Of a stretch of 6,409 nucleotides of DNA, positions 1-4,710 are shown piece by piece. The DNA comes from Erythrobacter sp. Lineage in GTDB: Bacteria; Pseudomonadota; Alphaproteobacteria; Sphingomonadales; Sphingomonadaceae. The DNA lies in assembly GCA_003483125.1 (NCBI GenBank), contig DMWU01000221.1:1-6409 (forward strand), in the 5' to 3' direction. The position numbers were made by a program, and so were the translations under genes. How positions within the stretch are numbered: the first letter of the stretch is position 1; each line of letters begins with the position of its first letter. The notes under the pieces were generated by a model that searched no databases, was not told the origin of the DNA, and saw nothing but the letters and a program-made list of their open reading frames with translations.

Positions 1-26
1 CAAAATTTGATCAAATTTTGCAAAAT
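1..26. repeat. AT-rich overlapping palindromes at window edge
   Basis: Bases 1-20 (CAAAATTTGATCAAATTTTG) are a perfect 20-nt palindrome. Bases 15-26 (ATTTTGCAAAAT) are a second perfect 12-nt palindrome overlapping it. The pair lies 16 nt beyond the stop codon of the PhnD-like gene. As a hairpin the first could form an 8-bp stem with a GATC loop, but the stem is almost all A-T and no U-tract follows, so a classical intrinsic terminator is unlikely. An operator for a gene to the left of the window is an alternative. The sequence is cut at base 1, so the full element cannot be judged. Confidence 0.55.
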
Positions 27-42
27 CATGTCTAAATCGCGT

Positions 43-774
43 CTATTCAAACCCTCGTCTGGGAGTGGGCATCTCTAAATATCTTTGGGGATCAATCCGG
101 ACTACACCTTTCAAAGAAAGCGCTTCTCTGGTCTTCTCCTCAAGATTGAGAATCGCAGTTTCGATTGCGGCACAGACGGCATCAGGATCAAGTTTCTTTC
201 CACAGATAAACGGCAAGCCCGGAACGGGTGCGGTTTCGCCGATAACCAAGAGCGATTTGGCAAATGGATCATGTGTTTGGATCATGCGCCAGCTCTGCGC
301 ATCAATCGCGGCAAAGTCGGCCTGTTTTTCTGCCACAGCACGCGCCGAATTGACGTGGCTTCCCGTTTTCACGATAGCCTTTGGGCTTAGATTTAATGTG
401 TCCAGATGACACATGGGGCCTGCCCAACCCGATTGTGAGAGCGTTTCATTAAACGCGAATGTACCCTGAGCAGCTTTGCTCAATTCCTGATCTTCGTATG
501 AAATAAACAGGCTATTATAATATCCCGGCGGGCATCCATGAAGCCCATAATCGGGTGTGGCAACGTAGTGAACTTTGTCGAAAAGGTATTTACGGTAGGG
601 CAAGCCGCAGGTTTGAGCGAAAACGAGATCCTCGTTTTGCCACAGCGACCAAAGATCCTCTGTGCGCCACAGCCGATCAGGCCCAAAGCCAAGCGCCTTT
701 TTAATCGCTGACCAAAATTTATCATTATGAGCCGCTGTTTCTGCGCGGTCATACATGGGAAGGGTTGCAATCAC
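43..774 (-). CDS. PhnD/SsuA/transferrin-like substrate-binding protein without signal peptide
   Basis: This 243-residue protein resembles the PhnD-type periplasmic-binding fold (phosphate/phosphite/phosphonate ABC transporter binding proteins). The resemblance rests on the opening beta strand IATLPMYD (2-9), QTCGLPY (54-60), YYNSLFI (85-91), FNETLSQSGW (108-117), a stretch rich in small residues ending FAAIDAQSW (154-162), and TAPVPGLPF (181-189). The N-terminus begins directly with the first strand of the fold. There is no signal peptide or lipobox, so the protein should stay in the cytoplasm, unlike true ABC binding proteins. No permease or ATPase gene is visible nearby. The start is GTG, overlapping the TGA of the upstream TerB-like gene in a shared GTGA (771-774); GGTGAG lies 6 nt before it, and the start begins exactly at the fold, so I accept it. 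The ligand is unknown. Phosphonate or phosphate binding is only the family default and should not be taken as its function. Confidence 0.8.
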   Translation of the reverse strand: MIATLPMYDRAETAAHNDKFWSAIKKALGFGPDRLWRTEDLWSLWQNEDLVFAQTCGLPYRKYLFDKVHYVATPDYGLHGCPPGYYNSLFISYEDQELSKAAQGTFAFNETLSQSGWAGPMCHLDTLNLSPKAIVKTGSHVNSARAVAEKQADFAAIDAQSWRMIQTHDPFAKSLLVIGETAPVPGLPFICGKKLDPDAVCAAIETAILNLEEKTREALSLKGVVRIDPQRYLEMPTPRRGFE

Positions 775-1220
775 GTGCCGCTCACCCGTTTTCTGGCGGC
801 TGCGCTTTCCACATCGGAAAACCCCAATAAATTCGCGACAAGGCGCAACAATGCATCTTCTTCTGCGTCGCGTTCCCCATCGGCCAGCGCGATTTGCCAG
901 AGTGCCTCAATCACGCCCACCCGATCCACATATGGAACGGCATCCTTAATCGCACGGGTGAAGCGAACGGTGTCAGGAGCCTCCTTTTCAAGAATTTCCC
1001 CCTCAGCTCGCAAATCCTGAGCTTGATGCGGATCAATCCCAAAACGGGCTGACAGAACCCGATCAATTTTTGCGATTTCTGCAGCAGCGTAATCATTGTC
1101 GGAGCGCGCCACCCGTACCAGCAGTGCGGCAATCGCAACGCGGGCGTCGCTGGGTGCGAGCTCTTCCGCCTGAGGTCCTAGAAGTGTTTTTAATAAATTG
1201 GCAAACATCGTTCGGCTCAC
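771..1220 (-). CDS. TerB-like (tellurite-resistance TerB family) protein
   Basis: This 149-residue, mostly helical, soluble protein has the layout of the TerB family. A first acidic motif, RVARSDNDYAAAE (36-48), is matched by a second, ALADGERDAEED (111-122). In TerB-type proteins such acidic pairs bind divalent metal. Family members are often single genes unrelated to tellurite resistance, and no other ter gene is visible here. The longest reading frame starts at GTG 1220, sharing GTGA with the stop of the DUF1330 gene. A Shine-Dalgarno-like GGAAGG (1229-1224) lies only 3 nt before it. An ATG at 1208 (MFANLLKTLLG, 145 residues) is the alternative, but it is then 15 nt from that motif. Homologue alignment would decide. 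The gene ends in another GTGA overlap with the PhnD-like gene, implying translational coupling. Its exact role is unknown. Confidence 0.8.
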   Translation of the reverse strand: MSRTMFANLLKTLLGPQAEELAPSDARVAIAALLVRVARSDNDYAAAEIAKIDRVLSARFGIDPHQAQDLRAEGEILEKEAPDTVRFTRAIKDAVPYVDRVGVIEALWQIALADGERDAEEDALLRLVANLLGFSDVESAAARKRVSGT

Positions 1221-1504
1221 ATTCCTTCCACAATCACCAGATCCCCAGTGGATATATCTTTGCGGATCGCCAGTGCTTTCTGATATTCGGGGCTGTTGTA
1301 ACAGGCCATGGCTGTGTCGTAATCCTGAAACTCCAGAACGACGGTGCGTGCGCGGCTCTGTCCTTCGCGGATCTCCTGTTTGCCTCCGCGCACGATAAAT
1401 TTGGCGCCATATTTGGCAAATGCGACAGCATTGGCGGCTTTGTAGTTTTCGTAGGTTGCCGGATCGTCAACGTCCACATGGGCCACCCAATAGGCTTTTG
1501 GCAT
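1217..1504 (-). CDS. DUF1330 family protein
   Basis: This 95-residue protein matches the DUF1330 family, a small dimeric alpha/beta-barrel (ferredoxin-like) fold of unknown function. The typical sequence order is present: AYWVAHVDVDDPATYENY near the N-terminus, YGAKFIVRGG (32-41), REGQSRARTVVLEF (46-59), then YNSPEYQKALAIR (69-81) and a final IVEG (91-94). The length is normal for the family, and no signal peptide or membrane segment is present. The ATG start is firmly placed by AGGAG six nt upstream. It is the first gene of a tight three-gene set, overlapping the TerB-like gene by four bases. It lies 64 bp beyond the end of pyrG, so it may have its own promoter or be read through from pyrG. 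Family membership is clear; no reaction or ligand can be assigned. Confidence 0.9.
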   Translation of the reverse strand: MPKAYWVAHVDVDDPATYENYKAANAVAFAKYGAKFIVRGGKQEIREGQSRARTVVLEFQDYDTAMACYNSPEYQKALAIRKDISTGDLVIVEGM

Positions 1505-1510
1505 GTTATT

Positions 1511-1515
1511 CTCCT
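1511..1515 (-). promoter_or_regulatory. Strong ribosome binding site of the DUF1330 gene
   Basis: On the minus strand AGGAG stands six bases before the ATG at 1504. It is the clearest Shine-Dalgarno sequence in the window and fits efficient initiation at the head of the three-gene set. Confidence 0.75.
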
Positions 1516-1526
1516 ATAATTTAGCT

Positions 1527-1555
1527 CTGTGCAGTGTTTTACGCAGGATGCACAG
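1527..1555. repeat. Inverted repeat between pyrG and the DUF1330 gene
   Basis: CTGTGCA (1527-1533) and TGCACAG (1549-1555) are perfect 7-bp inverted arms separated by 15 bases. The element fills most of the 64-bp gap, 13 nt past the pyrG stop and 22 nt before the DUF1330 start codon. On the minus strand it is not followed by a run of U, so it is not a typical intrinsic terminator. It could be an operator for the three-gene set or a 3' processing hairpin for pyrG mRNA. Confidence 0.45.
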
Positions 1556-1568
1556 GATCAAAGTTATC

Positions 1569-3200
1569 TTACACGAGACGCGAGACGTCTTTGGCGGCGC
1601 GAATAAAATCCTTGAACAACGGATGTGGTTCAAAAGGTTTGGACTTAAGCTCTGGATGGAATTGTACGCCGATATACCAAGGATGATTGTTAAGTTCTAC
1701 AATTTCGGGCAGGCGGCCATCCGGTGACATGCCTGAAAATGTCAAACCGGCATTTTCCAGTTTTTCTTTATACTTTATATCCACTTCATAACGATGACGA
1801 TGCCGTTCATCAATTGCGCATGTCCCGTACACGTCAAAGACTTTGGAGCCTTCCAAAAGCGTCGCATCGTAAGCGCCAAGACGCATGGTGCCACCAAGAT
1901 CGCCGCCTGCCTCCCGCTGTTGTAGACCATCCTCGCTCATCCATTCGGTAATGATACCAACGACAGGCTCCCTCGTTTCACCGAATTCTGTCGAGGACGC
2001 CGCCTGAATTCCGCTTGCCCTCGCCGCCTCGATGCATGCCATCTGCATGCCTAGGCAAATTCCGAAAAATGGCACTTTGCGTTCCCGAGCAAAGGAAACG
2101 CTCGCGATTTTACCTTCCGAGCCACGCTCGCCAAATCCTCCAGGCACGAGGATACCATGCATCGGCTCAAGTTCGGCCGCAATCTCGGCTGGGTCTTTCT
2201 CGAAAATCTCCGCGTCGATCCATTTGATATTGACTTTGACTCTGTTTGCCAGCCCGCCATGCACAAGCGCCTCGTTCAGGGACTTGTATGCATCCGGTAG
2301 ACCGACATATTTACCAACGACCGCAATTGTTACCTCGCCCTCCGGATTGAAATAGCGGTCTGTAACGTCTTCCCAGCTAGAAAGATCGGGCTGCGGCGCG
2401 TCCTTGATTCCGAATGCTCGCAAGACTTCAGCATCAAGGCCTTGCTGATGGTATTGCTGGGGTACAGAATAGATAGATGGTGCATCCAGCGCTGGAATCA
2501 CAGATTCCGGCCGAACGTTACAAAATTGCGCAATCTTCCGGCGCTCGCCTTCCGGTAATTCATGTTCGCAGCGGCACAGTAGAACGTCCGGCTTTATGCC
2601 CAGGCTCGCGAGCTCCCGAACAGAGTGCTGCGTTGGCTTGGTCTTAAGCTCGCCGGCTGCGGCGACATAGGGAACCAATGTGACATGTACAGATACTGTC
2701 TGATCAGGTTCGAGTTCGTTCCTGAGTTGCCTTATCGCTTCCATGAATGGGAGGGATTCGATATCCCCAACAGTACCGCCAATTTCGCAGAGGATGAAAT
2801 CGAGATCATCCTGGTCGGCCAGTGCAAACTCCTTGATCGCATCGGTAACGTGCGGAATTACCTGGACTGTGGCACCAAGGTAATCCCCGCGCCTCTCCTT
2901 CGCGATGATGTCACGATAGACCCTGCCTGAGGTGATATTGTCAGCCTGACGCGCGGACACGCCCGTGAAACGCTCGTAATGCCCAAGGTCAAGGTCAGTC
3001 TCTGCACCATCATCCGTGACATAGACTTCGCCGTGCTGATAGGGGCTCATGGTCCCAGGATCGACATTGAGATACGGATCGAACTTACGGATACGCACTT
3101 TGTATCCGCGTGCCTGCAGCAGCGCGCCGAGGCTTGCTGCCATTAGTCCCTTGCCGAGCGATGAAACCACGCCGCCGGTGATGAAAATGTACCGCGCCAT
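1569..3200 (-). CDS. pyrG: CTP synthase (glutamine hydrolysing)
   Basis: CTP synthase converts UTP to CTP using ATP and the amide nitrogen of glutamine, the last step of de novo pyrimidine nucleotide synthesis in the cytosol. The protein has 543 residues, the usual length (E. coli 545). The N-terminal synthetase domain (about 1-268) carries the P-loop [10 protein letters not shown] (9-18), [13 protein letters not shown] (41-53) and [12 protein letters not shown] (138-149). The C-terminal class I glutamine amidotransferase domain (about 290-540) carries GGFGERG (354-360), the nucleophile Cys382 in GICLGMQ, and His515 and Glu517 in GVQFHPE, so the triad is intact. The ATG start gives the canonical [10 protein letters not shown]. 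The upstream AAGG is weak and about 12 nt away. The gene follows secG by 99 bp in the same direction, and an inverted repeat (3227-3270) lies in that gap. Nothing is missing or odd; the call is certain. Confidence 0.99.
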   Translation of the reverse strand: MARYIFITGGVVSSLGKGLMAASLGALLQARGYKVRIRKFDPYLNVDPGTMSPYQHGEVYVTDDGAETDLDLGHYERFTGVSARQADNITSGRVYRDIIAKERRGDYLGATVQVIPHVTDAIKEFALADQDDLDFILCEIGGTVGDIESLPFMEAIRQLRNELEPDQTVSVHVTLVPYVAAAGELKTKPTQHSVRELASLGIKPDVLLCRCEHELPEGERRKIAQFCNVRPESVIPALDAPSIYSVPQQYHQQGLDAEVLRAFGIKDAPQPDLSSWEDVTDRYFNPEGEVTIAVVGKYVGLPDAYKSLNEALVHGGLANRVKVNIKWIDAEIFEKDPAEIAAELEPMHGILVPGGFGERGSEGKIASVSFARERKVPFFGICLGMQMACIEAARASGIQAASSTEFGETREPVVGIITEWMSEDGLQQREAGGDLGGTMRLGAYDATLLEGSKVFDVYGTCAIDERHRHRYEVDIKYKEKLENAGLTFSGMSPDGRLPEIVELNNHPWYIGVQFHPELKSKPFEPHPLFKDFIRAAKDVSRLV

Positions 3201-3226
3201 GGGAGTCGAGCCTTAAGCTGTTAAAT

Positions 3227-3270
3227 GGATTCGGCGCAAGCAAATTGCGCATTGCATCTGCGCGCAATCC
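3227..3270. repeat. Imperfect inverted repeat in the secG-pyrG gap
   Basis: Arms at 3227-3237 (GGATTCGGCGC) and 3260-3270 (GCGCGCAATCC) pair at 9 of 11 positions, with a two-base mismatch in the middle. An alternative nested pairing uses TTGCGC (3245-3250) and GCGCAA (3262-3267). On the minus strand this would be a stem-loop 26 nt before the pyrG start codon. No U-tract follows, so termination is unlikely; leader structure affecting pyrG translation or mRNA processing is possible. Confidence 0.35.
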
Positions 3271-3299
3271 ACAACATTGACCGGATACTTAATCGAAAA

Positions 3300-3674
3300 T
3301 TATTCGGAAGCGCCTGCCAGCGGATCATCCGTAGGCGATGCATCCTCAGCTGGAGAAACGACTCCCCCTGTTACACCATCCAACGGATCGGGAGCTGCAG
3401 GTGTGACACTTCGATCGAGCGTCGAGGAGACTTCATCTGCTCCGGTCGTATCAACCGCGACCGCCGCAAGTGCAATTGAAAGGCCAACAAACAAGATGGC
3501 CAACCAGCGAGTAGTTCGCGTGAGGAAATCTGCCGCTCCGCGTGCACCCATTACACCGCCGGGACTACCGCCAATACCCAGCCCTCCACCTTCGGAGCGC
3601 TGCATCAGGATCACACCAACAAGGCCAGCAGCTACCAGAGCTTGAACAACGGTTAGGAACAGGAAAAGCGACAT
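3300..3674 (-). CDS. secG: Preprotein translocase subunit SecG
   Basis: SecG is the small accessory subunit of the SecYEG channel in the inner membrane, which helps SecA-driven export of unfolded proteins. This 124-residue protein has the two expected membrane segments, about 3-24 and 57-75. They are joined by a loop holding the family signature MQRSEGGGLG (24-33), a Gly-rich stretch, and FLTRTTRWLA (50-59). The tail from about 76 to 124 is poor in basic residues and rich in Ala, Pro, Asp, Ser and Thr; extended tails of this sort are common in alphaproteobacterial SecG. The ATG gives an N-terminus that runs straight into the first membrane helix. The upstream region has only a weak GAG-type ribosome binding site. 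The gene lies 83 bp after tpiA and 99 bp before pyrG on the same strand, so cotranscription is plausible but not shown by overlap. Confidence 0.95.
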   Translation of the reverse strand: MSLFLFLTVVQALVAAGLVGVILMQRSEGGGLGIGGSPGGVMGARGAADFLTRTTRWLAILFVGLSIALAAVAVDTTGADEVSSTLDRSVTPAAPDPLDGVTGGVVSPAEDASPTDDPLAGASE

Positions 3675-3720
3675 CTATCTCTACTCATTTGCGTTGCGGG
3701 GCATTTAGGGCCGCTCCTGC

Positions 3721-3738
3721 CCTTGCGCAAGTGCAAGG
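3721..3738. repeat. Small inverted repeat in the tpiA-secG gap
   Basis: CCTTGC (3721-3726) and GCAAGG (3733-3738) are perfect 6-bp inverted arms with a 6-base loop. CTTGCGCAAG (3722-3731) is also a perfect 10-base palindrome. The element lies 19 nt after the tpiA stop. There is no U-tract on the minus-strand side, so it is at best a weak attenuator or mRNA-stabilising hairpin. Confidence 0.3.
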
Positions 3739-3757
3739 ACCAATTGGATCGCCCCGA

Positions 3758-4519
3758 TCAAGCTTCCGGCGTTTCGCCTACTGCAAGCGCGATGCCCATA
3801 AAGCTGTCTGCTGTAAGGCTGGCTCCACCGACGAGCGCCCCTCCCACTTCATCAGCAGATAGTAAATCTCGCGCGTTTTCAGGCTTTACCGAGCCGCCAT
3901 AAAGTATGCGCACTTCGGCACCCTCTTCCTGTCCGTAAAGTTCAACCAGCAGGCCACGTATAGCTGTGTGCATCTGGCCCACGTCTTCAGGAGTGGCGGT
4001 ATTCCCCGTGCCAATCGCCCAAATCGGTTCGTAAGCCACTGTCAGTCTTTCAGCAGCATCATCCAGCCTTGGGAGCGAAGCCCGCAATTGCTTGAGCACA
4101 AATTTCTCGGCCTTGCCCGAATCGCGCGTCCTCGCATCTTCGCCGCAGCACATGATCACCCGCATGCCCGCTTCTAGAGCGGCATCGGCCTTGCGCTCTA
4201 TCAGCTCGTCGCTTTCATTGTGATCCGCACGCCGTTCGCTGTGGCCAAGGATTACGAATTTCGCCCCGGCGTCTGCGAGCATACTTGCAGAGATATCACC
4301 TGTATGAGGACCTTCAGCTCCTGGATGGCAATCCTGAGCGCCTACCCCAATCTGCTCGACTTCGCGGTGGACCGCGTGAATCAATGTGTAGGGGGGCGCA
4401 AGCGCTACCTCCACTTTCATATGGCGTTGAGCCGCACGGTCGATTGCACGCGCTTCAGAAAGCATCGCGCGTGTGCCGTTCATCTTCCAATTGCCTACAA
4501 TATAGGGCCGCTGGGCCAT
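3758..4519 (-). CDS. tpiA: Triosephosphate isomerase
   Basis: TpiA interconverts dihydroxyacetone phosphate and glyceraldehyde 3-phosphate in glycolysis and gluconeogenesis, as a cytosolic TIM-barrel dimer. The 253-residue product has all catalytic residues: Asn10 and Lys12 in GNWKMNG, His93 in GHSERR, Glu164 in AYEPIWAIGTG with the mobile lid loop (about 165-172), and the phosphate-binding YGGSVKP (207-213) and GGALVGGASL (226-235). Length is normal. I chose the ATG at 4519 because it gives the family N-terminus MAQRPYIVGNWKMNG and has AGGA seven bases upstream. The frame stays open to an ATG at 4555, but the extra 12 residues are not family-like and lie over an inverted repeat. The gene is the first on its strand, divergent from the ppiD-like gene and followed by secG. 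The call is certain. Confidence 0.99.
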   Translation of the reverse strand: MAQRPYIVGNWKMNGTRAMLSEARAIDRAAQRHMKVEVALAPPYTLIHAVHREVEQIGVGAQDCHPGAEGPHTGDISASMLADAGAKFVILGHSERRADHNESDELIERKADAALEAGMRVIMCCGEDARTRDSGKAEKFVLKQLRASLPRLDDAAERLTVAYEPIWAIGTGNTATPEDVGQMHTAIRGLLVELYGQEEGAEVRILYGGSVKPENARDLLSADEVGGALVGGASLTADSFMGIALAVGETPEA

Positions 4520-4546
4520 TTGAAATTCCTGATCAAAACGAATCTT

Positions 4547-4567
4547 GGCACACATATATGGTGTGCC
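4547..4567. promoter_or_regulatory. Operator-like inverted repeat in the tpiA leader
   Basis: GGCACAC (4547-4553) and GTGTGCC (4561-4567) are perfect 7-bp inverted arms around the 7-base spacer ATATATG. The 21-bp size and symmetry suit a dimeric transcription factor site. It lies 27 bases before the tpiA start codon, at or just after the likely transcription start. It could instead fold as a hairpin in the tpiA 5' leader. The binding factor is unknown. Confidence 0.45.
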
Positions 4568-4576
4568 GGGGCGCGT

Positions 4577-4605
4577 CCGCTAGCCGAGGACGCCAATACA
4601 GTCAA
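4577..4605 (-). promoter_or_regulatory. Candidate sigma70-type promoter for tpiA
   Basis: On the minus strand TTGACT (4605-4600) matches the -35 consensus at five of six bases. It is followed after 17 bases by TAGCGG (4582-4577), a poor -10 element. Predicted transcription would start near 4570, giving a leader of about 50 nt that begins at the 4547-4567 inverted repeat. The weak -10 keeps confidence low. Confidence 0.3.
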
Positions 4606-4710
4606 AACCGTTTGTCACCTGTTGCCGCAAGGCCTCATGCCAGATAAGGCGCAGTTCATAAGCAATACGGCATAGCCGCGTCACTTCAACATTCGAGATT
4701 CTACCTACTC

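Larger units (their letters stand above)
4520..4710. other. Divergent intergenic region between tpiA and the ppiD-like gene
   Basis: This 191-bp region must hold promoters for both directions. For the ppiD-like gene the best I find is TTGCCG (4622-4627) with GATAAG (4643-4648), but the 15-base spacing is short and the match is weak. The ppiD-like start has no clear Shine-Dalgarno sequence: the nearest candidate, GAGA at 4695-4698, is 12 nt away. The tpiA side holds the inverted repeat at 4547-4567 and a candidate promoter at 4577-4605. GANTC sites, the CcrM methylation target in alphaproteobacteria, occur at 4540-4544 and 4697-4701, roughly as often as chance predicts. No RNA gene or small coding sequence is supported here. 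Confidence 0.6.

Noticed and set aside
65..2930. Plus-strand open frames over the PhnD-like, TerB-like, DUF1330 and pyrG genes
   Set aside because: They are shadows of well-supported minus-strand genes and match no family.
3675..3757. Intrinsic terminator between tpiA and secG
   Set aside because: The 6-bp hairpin at 3721-3738 has no following U-tract on the transcribed strand.
4520..4555. A 12-residue N-terminal extension of TpiA from the ATG at 4555
   Set aside because: The family N-terminus begins at MAQRPYIVGNWKMNG, AGGA is correctly spaced for the ATG at 4519, and the extension overlaps the 4547-4567 inverted repeat.
4540..4701. GANTC methylation sites in the divergent region as a cell-cycle control signal
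   Set aside because: Two sites in 191 bp is close to chance expectation and neither coincides with a convincing promoter element.
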